Shown piece after piece: positions 1 through 9,520 of a stretch of DNA of 64,000 nt. Numbering within the stretch: the stretch's first letter is position 1; every line of letters begins with the position of its first letter. The notes under the pieces were generated by a model that saw nothing but the letters and a program-made list of their open reading frames with translations, ran no database searches and was not told the DNA's origin. Origin of the DNA: Parvularcula lutaonensis (lineage in GTDB: Bacteria > Pseudomonadota > Alphaproteobacteria > Caulobacterales > Parvularculaceae). The DNA lies in contig NZ_BMXU01000002.1 in NCBI RefSeq assembly GCF_014651915.1, forward strand, positions 62,001-126,000, read 5' to 3'. Both the position numbers and the translations under genes were made by a program.

Positions 1-47
1 TCAAGGACAAGATCAACGAGTGCATGCGCGAACGGGGCGGTGAATGA
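1..47 (+). CDS. ihfA: C-terminal tail, probably integration host factor alpha (partial)
   Basis: Only the last 14 codons are present, ending KDKINECMRERGGE and TGA at 45-47. The stop overlaps the start of the next gene by ATGA. A basic, helical tail of this kind, directly followed by a small MerR regulator and then tRNA-Pro, fits the fabH-ihfA-merR order common in alphaproteobacteria. IHF alpha would be a DNA-bending subunit of the nucleoid. The identification is mainly from context because no conserved core of the protein lies in the window. Confidence 0.5.
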   Translation, partial: KDKINECMRERGGE

Positions 48-442
48 CAAAGATCACGAAGGAACCTACGGCCTTCCGGACCATCTCGGAGGCTTCCGAG
101 GAGCTCGGCGTTGCCCAGCACGTGCTCCGGCACTGGGAGGACGTTTTCTCCCCGGTCAGGCCGATGCGCCGCGCGGGCGGACGCAGGCTCTACCGGGTGC
201 AGGACATCGAGCTGCTGCGGGGCATCAAGCGCCTGCTCCACGAAGAGGGCTACACCACCAAGGGCGTCCAGAAGATCCTGAAGTCCGACGGCGCCGACCA
301 CGTGGCGGCAATCGGCAGGGGTGACGTCGCGCCCTCCTCCGCCGGGACCGCAGACGCCAACACGTCCGAGCTCCTGAAGGAACTCGAAGGTCTCCTTGCC
401 GACGTGAAGAGCGCCCGGAACGTCATCAGCAAGCTGGTCTGA
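44..442 (+). CDS. MerR-family transcriptional regulator
   Basis: A 132-residue protein. An N-terminal winged helix-turn-helix at about residues 11-80 carries the MerR hallmarks: TISEASEELGVAQHVLRHWE, then the RRAGGRRLYR wing and a QDIELLRGIKRLLHEEGY helix. The C-terminal part is short and has no cysteine effector site, so it is not a metal- or redox-sensing MerR of the classical kind. Its ATG overlaps the preceding stop (ATGA), so it is translationally coupled to the presumed ihfA. The companion MerR of ihfA is conserved in alphaproteobacteria; its targets cannot be told from this sequence. Confidence 0.85.
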   Translation: MTKITKEPTAFRTISEASEELGVAQHVLRHWEDVFSPVRPMRRAGGRRLYRVQDIELLRGIKRLLHEEGYTTKGVQKILKSDGADHVAAIGRGDVAPSSAGTADANTSELLKELEGLLADVKSARNVISKLV

Positions 443-579
443 TCACGTCCGGCTGAGCGCCCTCGCTTTTTGTTCACGAGCGCTAAAGCGCACCGTTTCG
501 TGTGTTCCATTCCGGAACGCGCGCGGTGCCCTGTTCGTTTTCCTGTCAGACGTTGTTCCTCATGGAAGGAGCCTGACAA

Positions 580-1566
580 ATGAAGAACGGACGATTACTG
601 ACGCTTTCCATCCTCAGCAGCACCGCGCTCAGCGCCTGCGCAAGCGACTACGACCCGTACGGGCGCTACGGCGCAGAAATCCCCGTGACGCGTGCGGCAT
701 CGGTCCAGACCTATGACCGCTACAGCCGCTACGACGATGTGAGCCCGTATGAAGTGGCGAACGTCCGGGACGATTATCGCGGCATTGCGGGAGCGCGGTA
801 TGCCCACACCGTTTTCGACGATGTGACCGCCGAGCGTTTCGACGGCGATTGCGAGCCCGTCGTGACGGTGGCCTATGGCGACACGGTCAGCGACATTGCG
901 GAATATTGCGACACCACCGTCGCCGCGATCATGGCAGCGAATCCGTCGCTGTCCAACCCGCATGCCCTTCGTGTCGGCCAGACCCTCCGTATTCCGAATA
1001 TTCGCGGCTCTGTCTATGAAGGCCAGCGCTTCTCCCCCGCCCCTGCCCGTGTGGCTTCCGTCACACCGAGGGTTGAGACTTACGCCAGTCCGGCTGTGGC
1101 CCCGACCACCGACCGGCTGATCGACACACCGCCAATCACGACGGCGACGAATGTCGTCACCCGTGCCACGCCCCCGGCCAGCGCGCCTGTAGTCATCTAT
1201 ATCAACAGCAATCCCGCCCCTGCCAGCGCGCAGGGTACGGCCGTCATCACCGTCGACACCAATGCTCCGCATACGATCCGTCAGGATGACTACCGCGCGC
1301 CGACGGTCACGACCGGCGGCAGCTACCGCTTGGTCAGCGGCACGGGCCAACTCGAACAGCCCTTGGGAACGGTCCCGGCTGGCTCGACCGTCCATTACCG
1401 GACAAGCCTGCCCAAGGATGCGGCCTATGAAGACCTCGGCACGGCCTGCATGGAAGAGCGCCCTGATGGCGCGCGGATCTTCTCCGTGTCCACCAGCCTC
1501 GCAGGCCCTGCCTGCGGCAACGCCCGCCCGGTCAGGCTCTACAAATCGGCCAGCATTCCGAAGTAG
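580..1566 (+). CDS. LysM-domain outer-membrane or periplasmic lipoprotein
   Basis: A 328-residue protein with a lipoprotein signal: charged MKNGR, a hydrophobic stretch, and lipobox LSAC with Cys20 as the lipidated residue. A tyrosine- and arginine-rich segment follows. A LysM peptidoglycan-binding domain spans about residues 93-139 (VTVAYGDTVSDIAEYC...LRVGQTLRIPN). Residues 140-240 are low-complexity Thr/Pro/Ala, probably a linker, and the C-terminal 90 residues are unrecognised. The start is supported by GGAAGGAG eight bases upstream. It is probably a cell-wall-anchored lipoprotein; no hydrolase domain is recognisable, so an enzymatic role cannot be claimed. Confidence 0.85.
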   Translation: MKNGRLLTLSILSSTALSACASDYDPYGRYGAEIPVTRAASVQTYDRYSRYDDVSPYEVANVRDDYRGIAGARYAHTVFDDVTAERFDGDCEPVVTVAYGDTVSDIAEYCDTTVAAIMAANPSLSNPHALRVGQTLRIPNIRGSVYEGQRFSPAPARVASVTPRVETYASPAVAPTTDRLIDTPPITTATNVVTRATPPASAPVVIYINSNPAPASAQGTAVITVDTNAPHTIRQDDYRAPTVTTGGSYRLVSGTGQLEQPLGTVPAGSTVHYRTSLPKDAAYEDLGTACMEERPDGARIFSVSTSLAGPACGNARPVRLYKSASIPK

Positions 1567-1630
1567 CGAGAACGACCTTGCCGCCTCGGGAACAGGGTGT
1601 TATTGCCCTGCTCCCGCCTAGGCGGACGGT

Positions 1631-1707
1631 CGGAGTGTAGCGCAGCCTGGTAGCGCACTTTACTGGGGGTGAAGGGGTCGTCGGTTCGAATCCGGCCACT
1701 CCGACCA
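1631..1707 (+). tRNA. tRNA-Pro (anticodon GGG)
   Basis: A complete 77-nt cloverleaf. The acceptor stem CGGAGTG/CACTCCG is fully paired, the D stem is GCGC/GCGC, the anticodon stem CTTTA/TGAAG holds loop CTGGGGG with anticodon GGG, the T stem is GTCGG/CCGGC with TTCGAAT loop, and the 3' ACCA is encoded. It sits between the LysM lipoprotein and the convergent DUF177 gene. Confidence 0.97.
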
Positions 1708-1741
1708 TTTTCTCGCCGCGCGGCGAAATCCTTCTTCAGCC

Positions 1742-2248
1742 CTATTCCTTCAGCCCCTTGAGCACGTCGAAGGGTGAGCTTTCCTTGCCTGCTCCCGGAT
1801 CCTTCGGCGCCTCGGCGCCTTCCTTCCTCGGGTGCGGGTCCATGGCCAACACGAGCTGTTCGAGCAGCACATCGCCAAGGTCGATGTGATCGCCCTTCAA
1901 AGGCTCCGGCGCGTCGAGATCGGCCTCGACCTCCTCTTCTTCGGTTTCCGAGAACTCGGTGGTGAAATCGACCGCGAAGTTCTCGGCGATGGTTTCGCGC
2001 ATCGGCTCGAGGCTGACGACGCAGGTCCGCCCAAGCTCCGCTTCGATGCTCCCCGCCACGCGCACCAGCGAGCCATGGCGCGTCACATCCATATCGCCCT
2101 TCAAGGCGATGACATCGGTGACGTCGTAGCGCTCGGCCAGCAGCCTGCGGTCAGCCTCACTGGCCGTGATCGAGACATGCTTCGCGTCACTGTCGAGATC
2201 CGAGAGCGCGATGGGGTGGTGGATGCTTTCGAGTTCGTCCGTGGTCAT
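1742..2248 (-). CDS. DUF177 (YceD-like) protein
   Basis: A 168-residue acidic protein of the YceD/DUF177 family. The family is linked in other bacteria to large-subunit rRNA processing and to expression of the neighbouring rpmF-plsX-fabH genes; that function is known from elsewhere and not shown here. Visible features are a central TCVVSLEPMRETIAENFAVDF region and an acidic ETEEEEVEADLDAPEPL stretch followed by IDLGDVLLEQLVLAMDPHPR, the typical family C-terminus. The ATG lies one base after the upstream Cbp3 stop, so the pair is an operon. The frame is open further upstream, but that part is shadow of Cbp3. No CXXC zinc site is present. Confidence 0.85.
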   Translation of the reverse strand: MTTDELESIHHPIALSDLDSDAKHVSITASEADRRLLAERYDVTDVIALKGDMDVTRHGSLVRVAGSIEAELGRTCVVSLEPMRETIAENFAVDFTTEFSETEEEEVEADLDAPEPLKGDHIDLGDVLLEQLVLAMDPHPRKEGAEAPKDPGAGKESSPFDVLKGLKE

Positions 2249-2249
2249 T

Positions 2250-2804
2250 TCATTCTTCCGTGTTCTGGACGGGCGGGAAATGCACCTGTCCCGACATGAT
2301 GTCGCTGATCGGCTGCGCGTCCAGCGCGGCATCAGCTCGGCGCACATAATCGGCCAGTCTCGGCGCCGCCGGCGCTTCAGGATCGCCATAGACGTTGCGT
2401 CCCAGCGCCGTCTCCAGCGGCTCCTCGCCATCGAGCGCCTTTTCATAGGCCAAAGCGCGACCGAAGAACGCTTCGGCATACTCCCGGACCTTCTTGCCGA
2501 CCTTGAGGTCGCCAACGCCCATCTCGCGCAGCGTGTCATCCACATCGCGGAACATGACATCGAACAGGAGCTGCGCAAACTTCGCCGTCCCCTGTTTTTC
2601 GGTCTTCAGGCGGCGCAGCACCATGATGACGTGCAGGCTGAGAAGGTCATAGCGGCCTTCCGGTGTATCTGGGACATCGAGATCCGCGTAGAATTCGGGC
2701 CGTCGCGCAGCCTCCGCGACCGCGACATAGAGTTCGTGCGCCCTGCGTCGCGGGGTATCCTGCCCGAAAAACCGGCTCGCCAGCTCTTTTGCGCGTTCAA
2801 ACAT
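2250..2804 (-). CDS. Ubiquinol-cytochrome c chaperone (Cbp3-type)
   Basis: A 184-residue protein matching the ubiquinol-cytochrome c chaperone family: YDLLSLHVIMVLRRLK, then FAQLLFDVMFRDVDDTLREMGVGDL and KKVREYAEAFFGRALAYEKAL. In mitochondria Cbp3 helps make cytochrome b of complex III; the bacterial homologue is presumed to assist bc1 assembly. It is a soluble all-helical protein of the usual length. It forms a two-gene minus-strand unit with the DUF177 gene, one base apart, the usual alphaproteobacterial pairing. A divergent lipoprotein gene begins 145 bp away. Confidence 0.88.
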   Translation of the reverse strand: MFERAKELASRFFGQDTPRRRAHELYVAVAEAARRPEFYADLDVPDTPEGRYDLLSLHVIMVLRRLKTEKQGTAKFAQLLFDVMFRDVDDTLREMGVGDLKVGKKVREYAEAFFGRALAYEKALDGEEPLETALGRNVYGDPEAPAAPRLADYVRRADAALDAQPISDIMSGQVHFPPVQNTEE

Positions 2805-2949
2805 AGAAAACCGCCAGTTCCGAAGGGCCTTGGCCCATAGGCGAAGCCCGGGGCGCGGGAAAGGTTCCCGGCGAGGTTTTCAAGCTTCTCATCAGGCAGA
2901 TCCATTTGGGAGATTGACCGCTGGCAGGGTTCTGGCAATCAAGAAGGCC

Positions 2950-3423
2950 ATGAAACGTGTCATTGTCCCAGCTCTCATCGCTGCCATGGTCTTGTCCGGC
3001 TGCGTCTCGACCCGCTCCCAGCACGGCTACATCGTGGAACTCGGTGAAAGCGGTCTGGATGCGATTCCCGGTATCGACAGCAAGGAGTCGGTCCTGGCGC
3101 GCTTCGGCGAACCGTCCGTCCGGCCTCCGCTGAACGACGACACTTGGTACTACATCAGCCACAAGACCAATGCCCGCGCCTTTTTCCGGACGCAGGTCTA
3201 CGAACGGAACATCGTGGCGTTCAAGTTCGATGAGGACGGCATGGTTTCCGAGGTCGAGAGCTTCAACCTTGCAGACGGGACCGATATTGACATTGTCGAC
3301 CGCGTGACCGCGACCCGCGGCAAGGAGCTGAACTTCTTCGAACAGCTCCTCGGCGGCGTCGGGCAGGTTGGCGTGCCCGGACAGCAGGGTGGCCCTGGGA
3401 CCCCAGGCCAAGGACCTCAATAA
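2950..3423 (+). CDS. bamE: BamE/SmpA-OmlA family outer-membrane lipoprotein
   Basis: A 157-residue lipoprotein starting MKRVIVPALIAAMVLSGC, with lipobox LSGC and lipidated Cys18. The SmpA/OmlA fold follows: GIDSKESVLARFGEPSVR, TWYYISH, then IVAFKFDEDGMVSEVESF. BamE is an accessory subunit of the BAM complex that folds outer-membrane proteins. The frame is open further upstream, but the lipoprotein signal fixes the ATG at 2950. The C-terminus is an unusual Gly/Pro/Gln-rich tail (VGVPGQQGGPGTPGQGPQ). The last seven bases overlap the end of the convergent gene. Confidence 0.85.
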   Translation: MKRVIVPALIAAMVLSGCVSTRSQHGYIVELGESGLDAIPGIDSKESVLARFGEPSVRPPLNDDTWYYISHKTNARAFFRTQVYERNIVAFKFDEDGMVSEVESFNLADGTDIDIVDRVTATRGKELNFFEQLLGGVGQVGVPGQQGGPGTPGQGPQ

Positions 3424-4127
3424 GGCGCCGTCGGCTCCTCGGCTTCATCGAGGTCATCGATCGGCACGACAATGATCGCCTCCGGTCCGTCGTCAGCGTC
3501 CGGCTCTTCGACCACGATCACCTCGTCCACGGCCGGAACAGCGTTCTGCTGCACGAGCGAGCCTGCCTCCTCGGTCATCTTCGCTTTGCGCGCAGCTTCT
3601 AGCAGCTCCCGCTCGGCTTCACTGGCACGCTCGGCGGCACGGCGCGCCTCGAGTTTCGACTTCTCGACGCTCGCAACCATCATCGCCGCTTCCTCGGCTT
3701 CTTCGGCAAGGCGCTCGGCTTCACGCAGCCGCGCCTTCAGCTCCGCGGCGTAGCTCCGCATCAGGGCCGCGGTGCGCTCGGCATTCTGCGCGGCGATCAC
3801 CGTGGTCGCGCGGGAGGCGGCGGCGGCAGAGTTCGTGGCGACGAGGGTAGAAACAGTCCCGGCAGCTTTGTAGGCCCGGTCTGATGCCCGTTCGAGTTCG
3901 GCAGCCAACTCTTCGGCCCTCTTGGCATTTCTCAGCGCGTCATCAAGCACTGCATCAAGATTTCGGACGGCATCGGCACCTGTGTCCGCCACCTTCGCAC
4001 TGCCTGCCAGGCCGTCCGGTACGCCGCTGTCCACGAACACGTCGCGGCCGCTCACCGAGTTGAGTATGAGCCATCCCACGAAACCAAGGACACCGAAGAA
4101 CAACAGGCTTCCAAAGAGCTTTCCCAT
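3417..4127 (-). CDS. Membrane-anchored coiled-coil protein of unknown function
   Basis: I do not recognise this 236-residue protein. It has one N-terminal transmembrane segment (about residues 5-24, LFGSLLFFGVLGFVGWLIL). A long Ala/Glu/Arg-rich helix follows at about residues 60-190, predicted to be a coiled coil, with several NAERTAAL- and REAERLAEEAEEAA-like heptads. An acidic Val/Asp/Glu tail (VIVVEEPDADDGPEAI) ends it. AAGGAG seven bases upstream supports the ATG. The layout suggests a periplasmic or cytoplasmic spacer or scaffold tethered to the inner membrane. It converges with and overlaps the bamE-like gene by seven bases, so the two messages are antisense at their ends. Confidence 0.7.
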   Translation of the reverse strand: MGKLFGSLLFFGVLGFVGWLILNSVSGRDVFVDSGVPDGLAGSAKVADTGADAVRNLDAVLDDALRNAKRAEELAAELERASDRAYKAAGTVSTLVATNSAAAASRATTVIAAQNAERTAALMRSYAAELKARLREAERLAEEAEEAAMMVASVEKSKLEARRAAERASEAERELLEAARKAKMTEEAGSLVQQNAVPAVDEVIVVEEPDADDGPEAIIVVPIDDLDEAEEPTAPY

Positions 4128-4221
4128 GATCGCACTCCTTCTGCGACACCTGGAAAAGAAACGGCGGGGCGAGAGGGTTCGTTCCTCCGCTCCGCCGCGC
4201 GCTAAGCTCTTGGGATAATTG

Positions 4222-4707
4222 TTACGAGCTCATGGTGCCCGGGTTGTCGCCCGTCGTGGTCGCCGCCGCCCTGCTGGTCTCCCAGGCGCGCTTGAAGTTG
4301 TCGAACTCCTCGCGGTCTTTCGCCATGCGCAGGTCCCTCATGTGCTGCTCGAAGGCATCGCGCGCTTCGTCCAGCTTGCGTTTCTCTTCCCGGAGACGTT
4401 CGAGTTCCGCGTCACGCCACTCGTCAAAGGCCATGTTGCCGGAGCTCGACGTCCGGCTCGAACGCCACTTGCAGCCATGGCTGGCGCGGCGGACACTCGA
4501 TTTCGCCTTGCCCCAGTTAGAGAAGTCGAGGCCCATCTCACGGCCGTACATCATGTATACAATGGCAGCGAGACCAAGCGGCCAAAGACCGACCGCAAAG
4601 AAAAGGATCATCAGACCAATATTAACTGGCGTCCACGCAGGACGCAGCTGGTGCTGGAAAGTCTTCTCGTCGAACATCTTGTCCGCAGTTGTCGTTCGGT
4701 CAGTCAA
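4222..4707 (-). CDS. DUF2852 membrane protein (TTG start)
   Basis: A 161-residue protein of the DUF2852 family, widespread in alphaproteobacteria and without known function. Motifs are RPAWTPVNIGLMILFFAVGLWPLGLAAIVYM, one or two membrane passes at residues 28-50, and then YGREMGLDFSNWGKAK. The C-terminal half is a charged helix with ELERLREEKRKLDEARDAFEQH. An AGGAGG five bases upstream of a TTG at 4707 favours that start; the next ATG at 4677 has no comparable ribosome site and would remove ten residues. Confidence 0.8.
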   Translation of the reverse strand: MTDRTTTADKMFDEKTFQHQLRPAWTPVNIGLMILFFAVGLWPLGLAAIVYMMYGREMGLDFSNWGKAKSSVRRASHGCKWRSSRTSSSGNMAFDEWRDAELERLREEKRKLDEARDAFEQHMRDLRMAKDREEFDNFKRAWETSRAAATTTGDNPGTMSS

Positions 4708-4822
4708 AGTCGCCTCCTCGTCTGGTGAGGCCCATTCGCCTCAGCCATTAACAGATGGGTACGTTATCGAGGAACGGCAAGGGAACGTTCGTCGTTTTTC
4801 GACAAAATTCCCGGAAAGCGTG

Positions 4823-5275
4823 TTAAGAGACAGGCTCGTAGCGCTCGTGCGCCTCGTCGATGAAGGCACCTGACAGCTTCTTGAACCCATGGTCCACGAA
4901 GCGCGACGCCGCAGCCTGCATCAGCCTGTTCCTGAAGGCGAATGTCAGCTTGAAATCGACCACGCAGCCCTTCGGGTGCTCCTCGAACTTCCAATTGTTG
5001 GTCAGGTCTTGGAGCGGGCCCTTGATGTAGCGGACATCGATCGTCTTCGCCGCCCGGTCCGCCGTCACCCGCGAGCGGAACGTTTCGCGAAACACCGCAT
5101 ATTTCACCGCCATATCCGCGACCAGCACGCCCGAACCATCGGTCGTGTGGTCCTCCCGCACCCGCAGCGCCTCCACCCAGGGGATGAACTTCGGATAGTC
5201 CTCCACCCGCATGACCAGGTCGAACATCTGCTCAGGCCGGAACGGAACAACGACACGCTCGTGGTGCTGGTTCAT
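4823..5275 (-). CDS. COQ10/RatA-type START-domain protein (ubiquinone-binding)
   Basis: A 150-residue single-domain protein of the polyketide cyclase/START fold in the COQ10/RatA group: VVVPFRPEQMFDLVMRVEDYPKFIPW at the N-terminus, DVRYIKGPLQDLTNNWKFEE in the middle, and FAFRNRLMQAAASRFVDHGFKK at the end. The eukaryotic relative binds coenzyme Q and is needed for efficient respiration; the bacterial 'RatA toxin' label is an alternative name for the same family. The start overlaps the upstream membrane gene by ATGA. It lies downstream of lipA as in many alphaproteobacteria, with one gene inserted between. Confidence 0.88.
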   Translation of the reverse strand: MNQHHERVVVPFRPEQMFDLVMRVEDYPKFIPWVEALRVREDHTTDGSGVLVADMAVKYAVFRETFRSRVTADRAAKTIDVRYIKGPLQDLTNNWKFEEHPKGCVVDFKLTFAFRNRLMQAAASRFVDHGFKKLSGAFIDEAHERYEPVS

Positions 5276-5670
5276 TCTTCGAGCACCTTTGCGGAAATCG
5301 TCGGGGTACCCAGCCTCACCGCGGCATACGCCATGACCAGGGGCATCGCTAAGAAACCAAGCGGGAAGCCACCCAAGAAGAAAACGACCATGCCAATGGC
5401 GATAGCAATTACAGGATGGAGCTCAGCGATAAGACTCAACCCCCTCGGAGAATTGAGGCGGCCCGCCAGTTTGACGGTTTGTTCTCCCGGGGGGAGCTTT
5501 ACGCTCTCCGACCGGCCCTCGAACGTTATAAACGACACTTTATCCATGCCAGCCGGAAGGGTCACCTGAACCGAGGGTGCCGTCTGAGCGATCATCTGGT
5601 CCGCTCCGGTCAGCATCACTGTCTCGGAAAGCATGAAATGGCTGGCGGACGAGCCGCGCTTGATCCGCAT
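5272..5670 (-). CDS. Small membrane protein of unknown function between lipA and coq10-like gene
   Basis: About 132 residues, not recognised. The N-terminal half is polar, with a beta-rich SVQVTLPAGMDKVSFITFEGRS and SVKLPPGEQTVKLAGRL. The C-terminal half contains two hydrophobic segments, IAIAIGMVVFFLGGFPLGFLAMPLVMAYAA, that could form a hairpin. Its stop overlaps the coq10-like start by four bases, and its start lies about ten bases after lipA, so all three are probably co-transcribed. Two starts are possible: ATG at 5670 (chosen) or TTG at 5676. No strong ribosome site distinguishes them. Confidence 0.65.
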   Translation of the reverse strand: MRIKRGSSASHFMLSETVMLTGADQMIAQTAPSVQVTLPAGMDKVSFITFEGRSESVKLPPGEQTVKLAGRLNSPRGLSLIAELHPVIAIAIGMVVFFLGGFPLGFLAMPLVMAYAAVRLGTPTISAKVLEE

Positions 5671-5680
5671 AAACAATTTC

Positions 5681-6646
5681 TCAGCCCCGCTTCGCCTCGC
5701 GCGCGGCCTTCATCTCGGCGAAGTCGGCGTCGGCGTGATAGCTGGAGCGGGTGAGCGGGCTGGCGGAGACCATCAGGAAGCCCTTCGCGCGCGCGAGGAC
5801 CTCATAGCTCTTGAACTCCTCGGGCGTGACGAAACGTTCGACCGGGGCGTGCTTGCGGGTCGGCTGGAGATACTGACCGATCGTCAGGAAATCGATGCCG
5901 GCCGAACGCATGTCGTCCATGACCTGCATCACCTCTTCCTTGCTCTCGCCGAGGCCGACCATCAGGCCGGACTTGGTGAACTGATGAGGTGCGCGCTCCT
6001 TTACCCGCTCGAGCAGGCGCATGGAGTGGTAGTACCGCGCGCCGGGGCGGATCGAGAGGTAAAGCCGCGGCACGGTCTCGAGGTTGTGGTTGAAGACGTC
6101 AGGCCCCGCGTCGATCACCTTGTCGAGGGCCCAGGCAGGCTTCCGCAAGAAGTCCGGCGTCAGGATCTCGATCGTCGTCCCCGGCGAGGCCGCACGGATC
6201 GCTTCGATCACATCGACAAAATGCTGCGCACCGCCATCTTCGAGATCGTCACGGTCCACCGACGTGATGACCACGTGGTTGAGGCCCATCTCGGCCACGG
6301 CCTCGGCCACCCGGCGCGGCTCGTCGGTATCGACCGCTCCCGGCAGGCCCGTCCGCACATTGCAGAAGGCGCAGGCGCGGGTGCAGATCTCTCCCAAGAT
6401 CATCATCGTCGCGTGCTTCTTGTCCCAGCACTCGCCGATATTCGGACAGGCCGCCTCTTCGCAGACGGTGACCAGCCCCTTGGATTTCACGATCTCACGG
6501 GTCTCGGCATAGCCTTTCGACACCGGCGCCTTGACGCGGATCCACTCCGGCTTGCGCTGGATGGGGCTGTCAGGGCGCTTCTGCTTCTCCGGGTGGCGGA
6601 GCGCAGGGCGGTTTTCGATGTCGATTAGCGTGGCCATAGCCGGCAT
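5681..6646 (-). CDS. lipA: Lipoyl synthase
   Basis: A 321-residue radical-SAM enzyme that inserts two sulfur atoms into octanoyl groups on lipoyl domains of pyruvate and related dehydrogenases. Visible sites are the auxiliary cluster motif [12 protein letters not shown], the radical-SAM cluster motif CTRACAFC, and the C-terminal RSSYHA with the conserved serine ligand. The length is normal. Two ATGs are possible, at 6646 or three codons inside at 6637 (MATLIDIEN). It is the first gene of a minus-strand unit with the unknown membrane gene and the COQ10-like gene. Confidence 0.97.
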   Translation of the reverse strand: MPAMATLIDIENRPALRHPEKQKRPDSPIQRKPEWIRVKAPVSKGYAETREIVKSKGLVTVCEEAACPNIGECWDKKHATMMILGEICTRACAFCNVRTGLPGAVDTDEPRRVAEAVAEMGLNHVVITSVDRDDLEDGGAQHFVDVIEAIRAASPGTTIEILTPDFLRKPAWALDKVIDAGPDVFNHNLETVPRLYLSIRPGARYYHSMRLLERVKERAPHQFTKSGLMVGLGESKEEVMQVMDDMRSAGIDFLTIGQYLQPTRKHAPVERFVTPEEFKSYEVLARAKGFLMVSASPLTRSSYHADADFAEMKAAREAKRG

Positions 6647-6700
6647 CTAATGGCCGAAAGCCCAAGGCTCAACAAGAGTTCAGGCCGTGCGACCGAATAA

Positions 6701-7087
6701 TCAGGCGCCCTGGTTCTCAAGAAGCGCCACGGCGATGAGGTTGGTGAGCTCCGCTTCGTGGCTGACCTCGATCGCGGCGACTGCATCAAGCTCGCCGACG
6801 GCGATCCGGTACTCGCCCGGACGCATGTGCCCGAGGTTCGCGCGGACGCTCTCTTCCAGCAGGTCTTCGTCGAGCGACTCCAGCTCCAGCCGGTCGGCCC
6901 GCTCTTCGAGACGTGCCTGCTCGACCATCAGCCCCGCCACCACCATCGCCTGCTCTGCCCGCACCTCTGCCAGCTGCTCGGCACGTTTCAGGCCGTCAGG
7001 ACCGTTAAGACCCATGAGCGCCTGGTAAGCGGCAGCAACGAGAAGCGCGGCGGGCACAACCGAAGTGACAAGGATCGAACGGATCAT
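6701..7087 (-). CDS. FtsB/DivIC-like septum formation initiator family protein
   Basis: About 128 residues. An N-terminal transmembrane segment (ILVTSVVPAALLVAAAYQA) is followed by a predicted coiled coil at about residues 32-70 (GLKRAEQLAEVRAEQAMVVAGLMVEQARLEERADRLE). A short conserved end ESLDEDLLEESVRANLGHMRPGEYRI matches the FtsB family, whose members form the FtsQBL divisome complex. FtsB next to eno is the usual bacterial order. Starts at 7087 (MIRS) and 7093 (MQMIRS) are equally likely; the longer open frame to 7213 has no signal-like character and is probably not translated. Confidence 0.78.
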   Translation of the reverse strand: MIRSILVTSVVPAALLVAAAYQALMGLNGPDGLKRAEQLAEVRAEQAMVVAGLMVEQARLEERADRLELESLDEDLLEESVRANLGHMRPGEYRIAVGELDAVAAIEVSHEAELTNLIAVALLENQGA

Positions 7088-7234
7088 CTGCATAAGGAAA
7101 GAAACTCTGAAGGACCCCGCAAGCTTTTGCGAAACAGAGTTACCGCGCGGTGAATCAATTCTGGGATTCTTCAGCACAGCGGAAAGATTCTTCGCCCAGA
7201 GGTTAATATCCACAGGAACAAATAGAGTCTACGC

Positions 7235-7252
7235 GGAGGACTTAGGTCCTCC
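7235..7252. repeat. Short perfect inverted repeat (7-bp stem)
   Basis: GGAGGAC-TTAG-GTCCTCC forms a perfect seven-base-pair hairpin in the gene-free stretch between eno and the ftsB-like gene. A second, longer hairpin starts eight bases further on. No U tract follows on either strand, so it is not a classical terminator. Confidence 0.6.
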
Positions 7253-7259
7253 CCTCTCT

Positions 7260-7294
7260 CATTCCGGGCGCGAGGCTTGGCCTGCCCCGGAATG
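7260..7294. repeat. REP-like palindrome CATTCCGGG...CCCGGAATG
   Basis: A 35-nt near-perfect palindrome. Outer arms CATTCCGGG and CCCGGAATG pair fully, and inner arms AGGC and GCCT close a three-base loop. The outline TCATTCCGGG...CCCGGAATGACA resembles extragenic palindromes that are common in alphaproteobacterial genomes. The rest of the 320-bp gap between 7088 and 7407 holds the hairpin at 7235, the eno terminator at 7358-7384 and presumed promoter sequence for the ftsB-like gene; I see no gene in it. Confidence 0.65.
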
Positions 7295-7357
7295 ACAGGA
7301 AAGCGCGAGCAGCGCGCCTACGCCTTCGAAGACGCCTCAGAGAACGCAGCGCCGCTC

Positions 7358-7384
7358 AAAAAAAGAGCGCCCCGCAGGGCGCTC
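7358..7384 (-). terminator. Intrinsic terminator of eno
   Basis: On the minus strand a perfect eight-bp stem GAGCGCCC/GGGCGCTC with a four-base loop is followed by seven U residues (A7 at 7358-7364 on the plus strand). It starts 24 bases after the eno stop and is oriented to end that message. Confidence 0.93.
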
Positions 7385-7407
7385 CCATCGCTCCGCAGGT
7401 AAGCCCT

Positions 7408-9020
<1,613 letters not shown>

Positions 9021-9206
9021 TTGAGCTCACTCCAATGTTCGTAAGGCGCGGCGGATAGCCGAACTTCCCGGCCCTGTCCACCGCCTTCAGGCCTTAAATT
9101 CATGGCCCTCAGAGTTAATTCACACCGCTCGATTGCAATCAAATGCGCTGAGCGATCCTGAACCCCTCACCGTTATACCAGAACAACAAAACACGGGGGT
9201 GTTGGT

Positions 9207-9497
9207 ATGACGACTTTGATCAAGGCGGCTGCTGTCGCCTTTCTGGTAGCAACAACGGCGGGCGCAGGCGCTGGCGAGCGGCACTATGTGAGCATGTCCG
9301 CAGCATGGGCATCACTGACGCCTGACCAGCGCCAGATGATCGACCTCGTCGCTGCCGACATCTGGGAGACCGAGCGGGACAACCGCGCGATCTCTTACGA
9401 TGCTCTGGGCGAGCGCCGGAAAGGTGCCCTGCGCGAGCAAGCCATGGATCGCCTTGGCTTCGAACCGCGCCGCAGGGTCCGCGGCGTCGAAGCCTAG
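9207..9497 (+). CDS. Small exported protein of unknown function
   Basis: A 96-residue protein, not recognised. A signal peptide is likely at residues 1-22 (KAAAVAFLVATTAGAGAGE). The mature part is helical and charged: SMSAAWASLTPDQRQMIDLVAADIWETERDNRAISYDALGERRKGALREQAMDRLGFEPRR. No cysteine or repeat is present. The upstream region contains a GGGGGTGTTGGT near the ATG. A strong hairpin follows at 9521-9556. Confidence 0.6.
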   Translation: MTTLIKAAAVAFLVATTAGAGAGERHYVSMSAAWASLTPDQRQMIDLVAADIWETERDNRAISYDALGERRKGALREQAMDRLGFEPRRRVRGVEA

Positions 9498-9520
9498 AAC
9501 ACCTCGGATCGGGGGAAGAT

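Noticed and set aside
2250-2578. N-terminal extension of the DUF177 protein into the Cbp3 gene
   Set aside because: The extra 110 residues are arginine/serine-rich frame shadow of Cbp3; the ATG one base after the Cbp3 stop gives the normal family length.
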